This document shows, piece after piece, positions 7,640 through 16,903 of a stretch of 64,000 nucleotides of DNA. Made by a program: the position numbers and the translations under genes. Numbering within the stretch: the stretch's first letter is position 1; each line of letters begins with the position of its first letter. The notes under the pieces were generated by a model, which worked only from the letters and a program-made list of their open reading frames with translations, ran no database searches and was not told the DNA's origin. This stretch comes from Halanaerobiales bacterium (GTDB lineage Bacteria > Bacillota_F > Halanaerobiia > DY22613), in contig JAGMES010000008.1 in NCBI GenBank assembly GCA_023128035.1, positions 1 through 64,000 on the forward strand, written 5' to 3'.

Positions 7640-9103
7640 TTGGTAAGAACAGATTTTGATCACAGTAAAACTCCGATTTTTTCTTATTTGCAAGAATATA
7701 CTAAAAAAGGTATAATACCTTTTTCTGTTCCTGGTCATAAACATGGCAAAGGCTTAAGTGAGTTTACTAGTGTTTTGGGAGAAGAAATTTTAGCTATGGA
7801 TATAAATAGTTCAGTAGAAGCAGATAATCTCGCCAATCCTACTGGTATAATTAAGGAAGCACAGGAGCTTTTAGCAGATGCCTTTGAAGCAGAAAGATCG
7901 TATTTTCTTATTAATGGTACGAGTGAAGGGGTACAAGTGATGATTCGCAGTGCCGTTAAACCAGGTGAACAGATCATCATTCCTCGGAATGCCCATAAGT
8001 CAACAGTTGGGGGATTAATTTTATCAGGTGCTGTTCCTGTTTATGTATATCCTGAAGTTGATGTTAAATTGGGAATTTCTACTGTGGTGAGTAGTTTAAC
8101 GATTAAGGAAGCTTTTAAGCAGAATCCTTTTGCTAAAGCTGTATTTTGTATAAATCCCACATATTATGGTATGGTTTCTGATTTAAAGACTATTGTTCGC
8201 ACAGCTCATCGAGAAGGAGCAGTAGTATTAGTAGATGAAGCACATGGTGTTCATATGGGTTTTCATGATGATTTTCCGTTGACAGGAATGGAAGTAGGAG
8301 CTGATATGTGTGCAGTTAGTCTTCATAAGACGGGAGGTTCTATGACTCAAAGTTCTGCTCTTTTATTAAGAGGAAATCGCATTTCTCCAGAAAATGTAAT
8401 TCAAACTTTGAATCTTACCAGAACAAGTAGTCCTTCTTATATTTTAATGGCTTCTGTAGATGTAGCTCGAAAGCAATTAGCTCTTTATGGGGATGAAATA
8501 TTAGATACGACGTTAGAATTAGCTCGTTATGCCAGAAATGAAATAAATCAGATTGAAGGCTTGTATGCTTTCGATCATAATTTAGTTGGAAAACAAGGGA
8601 TTTATGATTTAGATGAGACCAAATTGAGTATTTATATTGGACGTTTAGGTATTACTGGTTTTGAAATAGAAAGAGAGTTGATGAATCGTTTTGGAATTGG
8701 CCTTGAAATGGCAGAACTAGATAATATTTTGGCATTAATTACGATTGGTGATAATAAGCAATCTGTTGAACGACTTATTGAAGCAATGAAAACTATTGTT
8801 AGTGAACGAGGGATTCGAGATACTAAAAAGTTAATAGAGTTACCAGAGATGCCAGATTTGATTGTCAGCCCTCGTGATGCATACTATGCAACAAAAAAGA
8901 AAGTTCTTATTGCAGATGCTGTAGGTGAAATTTCAGGAGAGATGTTGATGGCTTATCCTCCAGGTATTCCATTGATTTGTCCTGGTGAACGAATTACTAA
9001 AGATATTGTGAATTATGTAAAGATTTTAAAGGAACAACAAGCAAATTTGCAGGGTACTGCAGATCCGTATGTAAATTATATTCGGGTTTTGGGGCATGAT
9101 TAG
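7640..9103 (+). CDS. Orn/Lys/Arg decarboxylase family protein (SpeA-like), copy 1
   Basis: PLP-dependent fold-type I decarboxylase of basic amino acids, the short Bacillus SpeA/YaaO-like class (487 residues). It shows VPGHKHGKG near the N-terminus, GTSEGVQ, PRNAHKS, VLVDEAHGVH (PLP-contacting Asp/His) and the PLP lysine in SLHKTGGSMTQSS. The C-terminal domain ends with AYPPGIPLICPGERI. A GTG at 7631 is part of the ribosome site itself (AAAGAGGTGA), so the TTG at 7640 is the better start. Substrate (Arg, Lys or Orn) cannot be told from sequence. The next gene is a close paralogue. The product would be a polyamine or precursor such as agmatine or cadaverine. Confidence 0.88.
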   Translation: MVRTDFDHSKTPIFSYLQEYTKKGIIPFSVPGHKHGKGLSEFTSVLGEEILAMDINSSVEADNLANPTGIIKEAQELLADAFEAERSYFLINGTSEGVQVMIRSAVKPGEQIIIPRNAHKSTVGGLILSGAVPVYVYPEVDVKLGISTVVSSLTIKEAFKQNPFAKAVFCINPTYYGMVSDLKTIVRTAHREGAVVLVDEAHGVHMGFHDDFPLTGMEVGADMCAVSLHKTGGSMTQSSALLLRGNRISPENVIQTLNLTRTSSPSYILMASVDVARKQLALYGDEILDTTLELARYARNEINQIEGLYAFDHNLVGKQGIYDLDETKLSIYIGRLGITGFEIERELMNRFGIGLEMAELDNILALITIGDNKQSVERLIEAMKTIVSERGIRDTKKLIELPEMPDLIVSPRDAYYATKKKVLIADAVGEISGEMLMAYPPGIPLICPGERITKDIVNYVKILKEQQANLQGTADPYVNYIRVLGHD

Positions 9104-9148
9104 GAGCAAAATAGGTCAAAAGTAATAGCCTATTTTTTTACAGAAAAT

Positions 9149-9177
9149 TTGACAGGACTTATGTACCATGTTATAAT
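9149..9177 (+). promoter_or_regulatory. Consensus sigma-A promoter
   Basis: TTGACA (9149-9154), a 17-base spacer and TATAAT (9172-9177): a perfect match. It leaves a leader of about 145 nt before the second decarboxylase, so the two paralogues can be transcribed separately. Confidence 0.9.
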
Positions 9178-9328
9178 GTAAATAAATATATCTGTTGGAT
9201 GAAAATTCAATTCGTTTTTTCAACTGCAGATTAGAGGACAAGTTCTACAATAGAATTTATGCAAAATTTGAGTATAAGTATTATTCCATCAGCAGAAAGA
9301 AGAGGAAGGCAAAAAAGGAGGGGGCTAA

Positions 9329-10813
9329 GTGGAAAGATCAAATATTGATCATCGAAGGACACCTTTGTTTTCTTGTTTGAAAGAATTTTCTGAAAAAGAC
9401 ATCGAACCTTTCTTTGTTCCAGGACACAAGTACGGTAGAGGTTTAAAGGAGTTTGTAGATTTTGTTGGTTCAGAGGTTTTGTCAATTGATATTCCTGGTC
9501 TACCAGAGACAGATAATCTTGCTAATCCATCTGGAGTTATACGGGAAGCACAGGAGTTGTTAGCTCATGCTTTTGGAGCCGATCAAGCTTATTTTTTAGT
9601 GAACGGAACCAGTGAAGGGGTTCAGGTGATGATTCGAAGTTCTATTAGACCTGGAGATAAGATAATTATTCCACGAAATGCGCATAAGTCTACAGTGGGT
9701 GCTTTGATTATTTCTGGCGCTATACCTGTTTATGTTTATCCTGAGGTTGAATCTGAGCTAGGAATTCCTACTGTTGTTGATAGCTCAACTATCAAAAAAA
9801 CTTTAAAAATGAATTCGGATATTAAAGCAGTATTTGTAATTAATCCTACTTATTATGGAATGGTTTCTGATTTAAGGTCTATTGTACGGATTGCTCATAA
9901 GGAAGGGGCCGTTGTGTTGGCAGATGAAGCACATGGTGCTCATATGCATTTCCATAGCGATTTTCCAATCACCGGTATGGAAGCGGGGGCAGATATGAGT
10001 GCAGCAAGTTTACATAAAACTTGTGGTTCTATGACTCAGAGTTCTGTATTATTATGTCAGGGAGATCATATTTCATCAAAGTGTGTAGAACGAAATTTAA
10101 ATTTAACCAGAACAACTAGTCCATCTTATGTATTGATGTCTTCAGTTGACGTTGCACGTAAGCAGTTGGCTCTTCAAGGAAAAGAAATGCTAGGGAGGAC
10201 TTTAGAGCTGGCGCGTTATGCTAAAAGTAGAATTAATGAAATTAAAGGACTTTATGCTTTTAATCAAAATGTAATTGGTAGATGTGGAGTATATGGCCTA
10301 GATGATACAAAGTTAGGAATTCACGTGAGTGGAATAAATATAACAGGCTTTGAGCTTGAAAGAGAATTAATGACTAGATTTGGTGTGGGTCTTGAAATGG
10401 CTGAATTGGATAATGTACTTGCTCTTATTACTCTTGGAGATTCTATAAATTCAATTGAAAAGTTGATAAATGCGTTACAGGCTATTGCAAAAGAACGCGG
10501 ACTTCGAGAAATTGAAAAAATTACACAGTTCCCAGATATGCCAGATTTGATTGTTACTCCTAGGGATGCGTATTATGCTATAGATAAAAATATACCGCTG
10601 CATCTTGCAGTTGGAGAGATTAGTGCTGAAATGTTGATGGCTTATCCGCCTGGTATTCCAATTATTTGTCCAGGGGAAAGGATTACTCAAGAGATTGTCG
10701 ATTATATCAAAATTTTGAAAGAACAACATGCTCATTTACAGGGCACTGATGATCCTTTAGCAAATTATATCCGTGTATTGAAGCATAGTTATAAGATTAA
10801 AAAAATCGGCTAG
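9329..10813 (+). CDS. Orn/Lys/Arg decarboxylase family protein (SpeA-like), copy 2
   Basis: 494-residue paralogue of the preceding gene, alignable end to end with most motifs identical (VPGHKYGRG, GTSEGVQVMIRS, PRNAHKSTVG, ADEAHGAHMHFH, PLP lysine in SLHKTCGSMTQSS, AYPPGIPIICPGERI). One residue next to the PLP-lysine motif differs (KTCG instead of KTGG). GTG start after AAAGGAGGGGG. It has its own consensus promoter, and its last codons form the 5' arm of the terminator. A recent tandem duplication with possible substrate divergence (for example Arg versus Lys) is the simplest reading. Confidence 0.88.
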   Translation: MERSNIDHRRTPLFSCLKEFSEKDIEPFFVPGHKYGRGLKEFVDFVGSEVLSIDIPGLPETDNLANPSGVIREAQELLAHAFGADQAYFLVNGTSEGVQVMIRSSIRPGDKIIIPRNAHKSTVGALIISGAIPVYVYPEVESELGIPTVVDSSTIKKTLKMNSDIKAVFVINPTYYGMVSDLRSIVRIAHKEGAVVLADEAHGAHMHFHSDFPITGMEAGADMSAASLHKTCGSMTQSSVLLCQGDHISSKCVERNLNLTRTTSPSYVLMSSVDVARKQLALQGKEMLGRTLELARYAKSRINEIKGLYAFNQNVIGRCGVYGLDDTKLGIHVSGINITGFELERELMTRFGVGLEMAELDNVLALITLGDSINSIEKLINALQAIAKERGLREIEKITQFPDMPDLIVTPRDAYYAIDKNIPLHLAVGEISAEMLMAYPPGIPIICPGERITQEIVDYIKILKEQHAHLQGTDDPLANYIRVLKHSYKIKKIG

Positions 10814-10840
10814 CCTCTTGAGGCAACCCGATTTTTTTTA
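10801..10840 (+). terminator. Terminator overlapping the 3' end of the decarboxylase gene
   Basis: AAAAATCGG (10801-10809, coding) pairs with CCGATTTTT (10828-10836). An inner CCTC/GAGG stem lies between, and a run of eight T follows. The stop codon lies inside the hairpin. Confidence 0.85.
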
Positions 10841-10930
10841 TTATTCAAATAATTTAATATGGAAATACTAAGCAGATAAACAGGACTTAGTAAGATGCTT
10901 AAAGAATTATTTGATAAGGAGAGTGAAATA

Positions 10931-12196
10931 ATGAAAGCAGAAATAATCAATGTGGGAACAGAGTTGCTGCTGGGAGATATTGTAAATACGAATGCTACCT
11001 GGTTAGCGAATCAATTGAAAGGGTTGGGTATTGATCTTTATTATATTAGTACTGTTGGCGATAATCACATGCGGATGGAAGAAATCCTAAAAACCGCATA
11101 TAATCGTTCTGATTTAGTGATTATTACTGGAGGGTTAGGCCCGACTGAAGATGACATAACACGAGAGATTTTGGCAAAAGTGGCAAAAAGACCACTCATT
11201 TTTTATCAAGATTTAGCTGATCAGATTGAGAAACGTTTCGCTAAATTTAAACGTAAAATGTCTACAAATAATCTCCGACAAGCTTATTTGCCTCAAGGGG
11301 CAGAAAAAATAGAAAATAGAGCAGGTACAGCACCTGGAATTTATTTGAAAGTAGAAGATACAATTTTTGTAGCGATTCCTGGTGTACCACGTGAAATGGA
11401 AATTAATTTTACTGAAGAAGTAGTACCACGGTTAAAAAAAGAAATTCCTCATGAAGAAGTTATTTTCTCTAAGATGCTTAAAATGTGTGGAATTGGTGAA
11501 TCTTCAATGGAAGAAATGGTGAAAGATTTGATTCAGAAACAAACTGTGACAACAATTGCCCCATATGCTGGAAATTATGAAGTGTATTTAAAAGTGACTG
11601 CTAAAGCTCAAGATATCGATAAAGCGAAAGATATGATGTCAGGAACAATCGAAGAGTTATATCAACGATTGGGGTCATATATCTTTGGTGAAGATGATGA
11701 AACTTTAGAAGAGATTGTTGGGCATAAGTTAAAGGGGTTGGGATTAAAACTTGCTACTGCTGAATCCTGTACTGGTGGATTGATTGCTCATCGAATTACT
11801 AATATTCCGGGGAGTTCTGAGTATTTTGATAGAGGATTTGTTACATATAGTAATTCTGCGAAACAGGAACAACTGGGAGTATCGGCAGAAATTTTGGCAA
11901 AGTATGGGGCTGTTAGTCCAGAAACCGCTAGATATATGGTGAAAGGTGCTTTAAAATATTCGGATGCGGATCTGGCAATTGCGGTTACAGGGATTGCTGG
12001 ACCGGGAGGGGATACTAAAGATAAACCTGTAGGATTGGTTTATTGTGCCATAGGAGATCAGCATGGAAATATTGAGATATTTGATTTTCATTTTTGGGGA
12101 GAGAGAGAGAAGATAAAATATGCCACTTCTCAATATGGTCTTTACTACCTTTGGAAATTTCTTCAAAATCAACTTCTATTTACTTGCTATACATAA
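10931..12196 (+). CDS. cinA: CinA family protein (MocF-like domain plus nicotinamide-nucleotide amidase domain)
   Basis: 421 residues. The N-terminal molybdopterin-binding-like domain has EIINVGTELLLGDIVNTNA and the GGLGPTEDD motif (ADP-ribose pyrophosphatase/MocF part). The C-terminal CinA/PncC domain has TAESCTGGLIAHRITNIPGSS and AVTGIAGPGG, typical of NMN deamidase. It works in pyridine-nucleotide salvage and is often linked to competence and recA in Firmicutes. The ATG at 10931 follows AAGGAGAG at 10916-10923; an upstream in-frame ATG at 10895 has no ribosome site. It stands alone between a terminator and the secretion operon. Confidence 0.93.
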   Translation: MKAEIINVGTELLLGDIVNTNATWLANQLKGLGIDLYYISTVGDNHMRMEEILKTAYNRSDLVIITGGLGPTEDDITREILAKVAKRPLIFYQDLADQIEKRFAKFKRKMSTNNLRQAYLPQGAEKIENRAGTAPGIYLKVEDTIFVAIPGVPREMEINFTEEVVPRLKKEIPHEEVIFSKMLKMCGIGESSMEEMVKDLIQKQTVTTIAPYAGNYEVYLKVTAKAQDIDKAKDMMSGTIEELYQRLGSYIFGEDDETLEEIVGHKLKGLGLKLATAESCTGGLIAHRITNIPGSSEYFDRGFVTYSNSAKQEQLGVSAEILAKYGAVSPETARYMVKGALKYSDADLAIAVTGIAGPGGDTKDKPVGLVYCAIGDQHGNIEIFDFHFWGEREKIKYATSQYGLYYLWKFLQNQLLFTCYT

Positions 12197-12329
12197 AAAA
12201 ATAGGTTTGCGAATTAAAATTTCATTCTAAATAGGCAGGAAAAAAGCTATTTGCGAAGAAACTAATAATAAATGGAATTTAAAACAATCGAAGGAAATAT
12301 AATCTGAAATGGATGAAGGTGGAATTTAT

Positions 12330-13841
12330 ATGGCTGAAAATAGCAGTTTCAAAGGGATTTCTATGGAGGATAGTTATCGACTCCCACGTGAATATGTTCA
12401 GAAATATCGAGTGATACCTATTGGAATGGAAGATGAAGAATTGATAATTGCAATTCCAGAAAATCTTACACTTGAAATTCGTCGAGATTTGGAGGTGTTT
12501 TTTAGTACCAATCTAAAATTTCGTGTTTGTGAATCAATGGAATTAAATAAATTAGTACAGGATTTTCTTGATTCAGAAGGCGAGACTATCGAAGGTATGC
12601 TAAAAAATATCAATTCGGATGAGTATTCATCTGAGGATATTTATAGTTTTAGTCAAAATATTGAAAATTTAGAAGATTTGGCGCAAGAGGCTCCTATTAT
12701 TCGATTGGTTAACTTGATAATCAGTGATGCTTTAAAGGAGAGGGCAAGCGATATTCATTTAGAACCGTTTGAAAGATTAGTTAAACTTCGCTATCGAATT
12801 GATGGGATACTTTATGAAAAAACGCCACCTCCAAGAAATTTATTTCCTGCAATCATTACTAGAATTAAAATTATGGCAAATTTGAATATTGCTGAACGCA
12901 GATTACCTCAGGATGGTCGGATTAGAATTAAAATCGCTGGACGTGAAGTAGACATTCGAGTTTCAACAATTCCTACAATTTATGGGGAAAGTTTAGTTAT
13001 GCGACTTCTTGATCAAAGTGCAGTTTTGTTGAATCTCGATCAGTTGGGTTTTGATAAAAATATTCTTGATAAGATTTATAAAACTTTAAATTATATCAAT
13101 GGAATTGTTCTAGTAACTGGTCCGACTGGTAGTGGTAAAACAACGACGCTTTATTCTTGTTTAAATCAGATGAACCTTCCTGAAAATAAGATTTTAACTG
13201 TGGAAGATCCTGTGGAGTATCAGTTATCAGGAATTAATCAGATGCAGGTCAATGATAAGATAGGTTTTACTTTTGCAACAGGCTTACGCTCTATTTTACG
13301 GCAAGATCCAGATATCATTATGTTAGGAGAGGTACGTGATTTAGAAACGGCTCAGATGGCGATCCAGGCAGCTTTAACAGGACATTTAGTCTTTTCTACT
13401 ATTCATACTAATGACTCTGCTAGTACAATTGCCCGATTAATTGATATGGGGTTGGAAGATTATCTGATTGCTTCAACGATAAGGTGTATTTTGGCTCAGC
13501 GCTTAGTTCGTAAGATTTGTCCAAATTGTAAAGAAAAATATCAACCACATAGCTCTAAATTAAAGGTTCTTGGCGTACATTTACAAGATGGTTTGAATTT
13601 TTATAGAGGGGTGGGATGTGATACTTGTAATAATAACGGATATTTAGGAAGGCTTGGAATCTATGAGTTACTGATTATTTCTCCTGAAATTGAGGAGATG
13701 ATCTCTCAAAATCGAAATGGTAATGAAATAAAAAAACTTGCTTGTGCCCAAGGAATGGTTACCTTGCGTGAAGATGGAATTTTAAAAGTTAAACAGGGAT
13801 TGACTACTATCGAAGAAATTTTAAGGGTTACACAAGTTTAG
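12330..13841 (+). CDS. gspE: Type II secretion ATPase GspE
   Basis: Cytoplasmic hexameric motor of type II secretion. About 503 residues with an N-terminal GspE/PilB domain, Walker A GPTGSGKTTT at about residue 264, Asp box LTVEDPVEYQ, Walker B IIMLGEVRD, His box TGHLVFSTIHTND and a four-cysteine zinc module (CPNCKEKY...CDTCNNNGY). The ATG at 12330 follows GAAGGTGGA; the in-frame ATG at 12309 is less well placed. It opens an eleven-gene operon with 2- to 12-base gaps or overlaps. The major pseudopilin downstream is GspG-like rather than PilA-like, favouring type II secretion over type IV pili. Confidence 0.93.
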   Translation: MAENSSFKGISMEDSYRLPREYVQKYRVIPIGMEDEELIIAIPENLTLEIRRDLEVFFSTNLKFRVCESMELNKLVQDFLDSEGETIEGMLKNINSDEYSSEDIYSFSQNIENLEDLAQEAPIIRLVNLIISDALKERASDIHLEPFERLVKLRYRIDGILYEKTPPPRNLFPAIITRIKIMANLNIAERRLPQDGRIRIKIAGREVDIRVSTIPTIYGESLVMRLLDQSAVLLNLDQLGFDKNILDKIYKTLNYINGIVLVTGPTGSGKTTTLYSCLNQMNLPENKILTVEDPVEYQLSGINQMQVNDKIGFTFATGLRSILRQDPDIIMLGEVRDLETAQMAIQAALTGHLVFSTIHTNDSASTIARLIDMGLEDYLIASTIRCILAQRLVRKICPNCKEKYQPHSSKLKVLGVHLQDGLNFYRGVGCDTCNNNGYLGRLGIYELLIISPEIEEMISQNRNGNEIKKLACAQGMVTLREDGILKVKQGLTTIEEILRVTQV

Positions 13842-13852
13842 AGGTGAAAAGG

Positions 13853-15058
13853 ATGATAGAGTATAAATATCAAGCAGTTGATCGTGCTGGCAGAAACCAA
13901 AAAGGAACGATAGCAGCTGAATCTGTTGAACAGGCAACATATAAAATTAAAAATGAAATGGGTCTTTTACCAGTAGACATTAGCGAGCAAGTTGCAAAAT
14001 TTCGTCTTAATAGGCGGATTGGCGGATCAAAGAAAAGTTTTGTTTTAACTTTTACTCAACAAATGTCTAATCTACTCAACTCAGGTATTCAAGTTGATGA
14101 AGCTCTGACGATTTTGATTCAGCTCACAGATCAGCTAGATTTTCGAGAAAAGATTGAAGAGATTCAAAGGGAACTTCAGGGTGGTTCTGATCTTTCCCAG
14201 GCTTTGTCCAAATACCCTGATATGTTCGATGAAACATATATAAGTATGGTTCGAGCAGGTGAAAGTGGAGGAGTTCTTGGAAAATGTTTGCAAAGATTAT
14301 CTGATTATATGGAACAGGATAGAGAATTTCGTAATTCTATCCAATCAGCTTTGCTGTATCCTATTATTGTTACAGTGATGGGTTTATGTGCTGTAGTGGT
14401 TCTTTTTATTTTTGTTTTACCTAGTTTTCTTGAACTCTTTACTAATATGGGCCAGGATTTACCCATGGCAACTCAGATTCTAGTTAGTATTAGTGATATT
14501 TTGACCAAGTATGGAATTTTTATTTTTGCAGGTTTAATTGGAATGGTTTTACTATACATGGGATATCAGAAGACTCCAGAAGGCAGTTATCGAGTTGACC
14601 TCATTAAAAATAAAATGCCTTTTTATGGACAAATAAGAATCAAGATGGCAGTTTCTCGATTTGCCAGGATTTTAGGAACCATGTTAGAGAGTGGTGTTCC
14701 ACTTTTAAAGGGATTAGAGATAGCGAAAAGTATAACTACAAATAAGATTTTTGTAGAGATTGTAGAAAACCTTTATGAAGCTGTACGCAAAGGAGGAACC
14801 CTTTCTGGTCATTTGAAAAATGAATCGGAATTTCCGGTTTTAGCTGTGTTTTTTATTGGCGTAGGGGAGCGAACGGGAAATTTAGAAGAGATGCTAAATC
14901 AAGTATCAGATACTTTTGAAAAAGATGTACAACGAAGTCTGGATGCGTTTTTAACAGCTTTTGAACCGATGGTTACGGTGTTCTTAGGAGGATTTGTTCT
15001 TTTTATAGTTATTTCGATTTTGATGCCTATTTTTTCAATGCAACAATTACCGTTTTAG
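13853..15058 (+). CDS. gspF: Type II secretion inner-membrane platform protein GspF
   Basis: 401 residues with the two T2SSF repeats: FTQQMSNLLNSGIQVDEAL and FARILGTMLESGVPLLKGLEI. Each is followed by a helical bundle and hydrophobic segments (about residues 166-195, 215-238 and 370-395). The opening YKYQAVDRAGRNQKGTI is typical of GspF. A GTG at 13844 lies within the ribosome site GAGGTG, so the ATG at 13853 is chosen. It couples the GspE motor to pseudopilus assembly. Confidence 0.92.
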   Translation: MIEYKYQAVDRAGRNQKGTIAAESVEQATYKIKNEMGLLPVDISEQVAKFRLNRRIGGSKKSFVLTFTQQMSNLLNSGIQVDEALTILIQLTDQLDFREKIEEIQRELQGGSDLSQALSKYPDMFDETYISMVRAGESGGVLGKCLQRLSDYMEQDREFRNSIQSALLYPIIVTVMGLCAVVVLFIFVLPSFLELFTNMGQDLPMATQILVSISDILTKYGIFIFAGLIGMVLLYMGYQKTPEGSYRVDLIKNKMPFYGQIRIKMAVSRFARILGTMLESGVPLLKGLEIAKSITTNKIFVEIVENLYEAVRKGGTLSGHLKNESEFPVLAVFFIGVGERTGNLEEMLNQVSDTFEKDVQRSLDAFLTAFEPMVTVFLGGFVLFIVISILMPIFSMQQLPF

Positions 15059-15078
15059 ACCGAAAAGGAGTGAATAAT

Positions 15079-15540
15079 GTGAAGAAATTACAAGAACGTT
15101 TACAAAGTGAAGCAGGATTTACTTTTATTGAAATTATGATTGTGGTTATAATAATCGGTTTTTTGGCCTCTGTTGTTGGTCCTCAATTGATTAGTAGGGT
15201 TGGTCAATCAAGACAGGTAACAGCCCAAAGTCAGCTTCAATCTTTAGAGATGGCATTAAACCATTACTATTTGGACTGTGGGCGTTATCCGACTACAGAA
15301 CAAGGTTTGAACGCTTTGATAGCTGAGCCGAGTATAGCACCCACACCAAATGGGTGGACTGGCCCATATTTGACACGTCAAGAACTACCTAAAGATCCAT
15401 GGGGATATAGTTATTTTTATAAATCTCCTGGTGATTATAATCAAAATGGTTTTGATTTATATTCTTTAGGAAAAGATGATCAGGAAGGTGGTAGTGGTGA
15501 AAACGCTGATGTTACAAATTGGTCGACTACAGCACGATAA
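15079..15540 (+). CDS. gspG: Major pseudopilin GspG
   Basis: 153 residues. A short basic leader ends at SEAG, followed by the prepilin-peptidase site G/FTFIEIMIVVIIIGFLASVV. The conserved Glu at +5 is present. The body carries the GspG signature YYLDCGRYPTTEQGLNALI, the PWG turn and the calcium-loop-like SLGKDDQEGG. The GTG at 15079 stands behind AAAAGGAGTG; the GTG at 15070 is inside that site. No prepilin peptidase gene is in the window, so it must be encoded elsewhere. Confidence 0.93.
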   Translation: MKKLQERLQSEAGFTFIEIMIVVIIIGFLASVVGPQLISRVGQSRQVTAQSQLQSLEMALNHYYLDCGRYPTTEQGLNALIAEPSIAPTPNGWTGPYLTRQELPKDPWGYSYFYKSPGDYNQNGFDLYSLGKDDQEGGSGENADVTNWSTTAR

Positions 15541-15976
15541 AGAAGGTTTTACTCTTGTAGAAATAATATTTGTTATAGTTATTATGGCTTTGATGATGGC
15601 CATTACCGTACCAAGCTTTGTCGGGATGTTTTCATCCATAGGTAATGTACGAGATAGCCAGAAAATTTTTAACTTATTAGAAAAAGCCAGGGCAGAGGCA
15701 ATCATCAAATCTAAACCTGTAGAGATTACTTTTTATACAACTGGTCAATGTACTTTTAAATTAGGCGTATCCTCGGAGGGACAAATTTTTGAATATCATG
15801 ATCTTCGGGCAACTATACTATTAGATTTTCAGGATCAGATTGTTCAGACTTTTTACCCTAATGGAAGAGCAGAGCAAGAAAAACTTGTTTTCAAAACTCC
15901 CGAAGAGCAATATTTAGTCTATTCATTCCACACTGTCACAGGAAAAATTGAGATGGAACGGAGAAGAACTTTATGA
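15509..15976 (+). CDS. gspH: Minor pseudopilin GspH-like
   Basis: About 155 residues with the prepilin cleavage motif DKEG/FTLVEIIFVIVIMALMMAITVPSF, then a GspH/FimT-like beta-rich domain (KARAEAIIKSKPVEITFY). The ATG at 15509 overlaps gspG by 32 bases; an upstream ATG at 15476 would give an unusually long leader. The family call rests on position and the signature, as minor pseudopilins diverge quickly. Confidence 0.8.
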   Translation: MLQIGRLQHDKEGFTLVEIIFVIVIMALMMAITVPSFVGMFSSIGNVRDSQKIFNLLEKARAEAIIKSKPVEITFYTTGQCTFKLGVSSEGQIFEYHDLRATILLDFQDQIVQTFYPNGRAEQEKLVFKTPEEQYLVYSFHTVTGKIEMERRRTL

Positions 15977-16353
15977 AGGGTAAGAGAAAGAAAGAAGCAG
16001 GGTTTACCTTGATTGAGATTTTGATTGCTGTAACAATTGTAGGAATTTCTTTTGTAGTAATTATGAAAGGGTATATGGCTTTGACGGGACTAGTTCAACA
16101 AATGGGAGAATATCAGCGCGTTAGTTCATTTGCTAGTCTAAAGATTGACCAGGTTATTCAGAAAGTAAATGATAGTACTATTGGGGCAGAGATATTGGGT
16201 AACTTAGAGATTAATTGGCAATCAATTGATCAGGATGTTGGGGATGGTGTAAGACGAATAATGATCCTGATAGATTGGCAGAGTCAAAAAGGCCCAAAGG
16301 AATATAAGTTGACGACTTTAATTGGTGGTGGAAGTTATGAAACCAGACCTTAA
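15973..16353 (+). CDS. gspI: Minor pseudopilin GspI-like
   Basis: 126 residues with cleavage site KEAG/FTLIEILIAVTIVGISFVVI and a short C-terminal domain, as in GspI. ATGA overlap with gspH. GspI, J and K form the pseudopilus tip complex, and all three are adjacent here. Confidence 0.78.
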   Translation: MKGKRKKEAGFTLIEILIAVTIVGISFVVIMKGYMALTGLVQQMGEYQRVSSFASLKIDQVIQKVNDSTIGAEILGNLEINWQSIDQDVGDGVRRIMILIDWQSQKGPKEYKLTTLIGGGSYETRP

Positions 16354-16903
16354 ATCTCAATCTGGATTTACCTTTATCGAGATTATAGTTGCTGTTAGTA
16401 TTTTGTCTATTATAAGTTTGACTCTATATAGTATGCTCAATATTGGTTTGGGGTTATGGGAACATTTAGATCAAAATCAATGGAGCCACAATGATTTACA
16501 GTTAATCATTAATCGAATTGGAAAGGATTTACGTTCTACTTTTTTTCGTTCATCCACGCCTGATAAATACTTTTTTAAAGGGAATATGTATCAAGTGGAA
16601 TTTTTTTCTCGTGAATATGAGACAGGGAATATAAGAAATGTATCATATGAGTTTTCTCCTTATGATGAAACATTATTTCTCATTGTAGAAGAAGAACGGA
16701 TTCCTTTAATCACTCAGTTGGAGAGATGTAATTTTTATTTTTATAACTCTGATTTTAATTATTGGGATAATTACTGGGATGGAAAGATTCAAAAGAAATC
16801 TCCTTCTATGATGAGGATAGAATTTGCTTTTAAAGATGTAGAAGAAGAATATCGATTTGATTTTCCAATTTACATTGGACAGAAAGGGATTGGCGTAAAA
16901 TGA
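16337..16903 (+). CDS. gspJ: Minor pseudopilin GspJ-like
   Basis: 188 residues with leader KSQSG/FTFIEIIVAVSILSIISLTLYS and the GspJ-like body (LGLWEHLDQNQWSHNDLQLIINRIGKDL). The ATG at 16337 after GGTGGTGGAAG is preferred to a TTG at 16322. It overlaps gspI by 17 bases. Confidence 0.8.
   Translation: MKPDLKSQSGFTFIEIIVAVSILSIISLTLYSMLNIGLGLWEHLDQNQWSHNDLQLIINRIGKDLRSTFFRSSTPDKYFFKGNMYQVEFFSREYETGNIRNVSYEFSPYDETLFLIVEEERIPLITQLERCNFYFYNSDFNYWDNYWDGKIQKKSPSMMRIEFAFKDVEEEYRFDFPIYIGQKGIGVK

Noticed and set aside
9195..9485. Small open frames on both strands in the leader of the second decarboxylase
   Set aside because: No ribosome sites or recognisable sequence. They overlap the promoter leader and the real gene.
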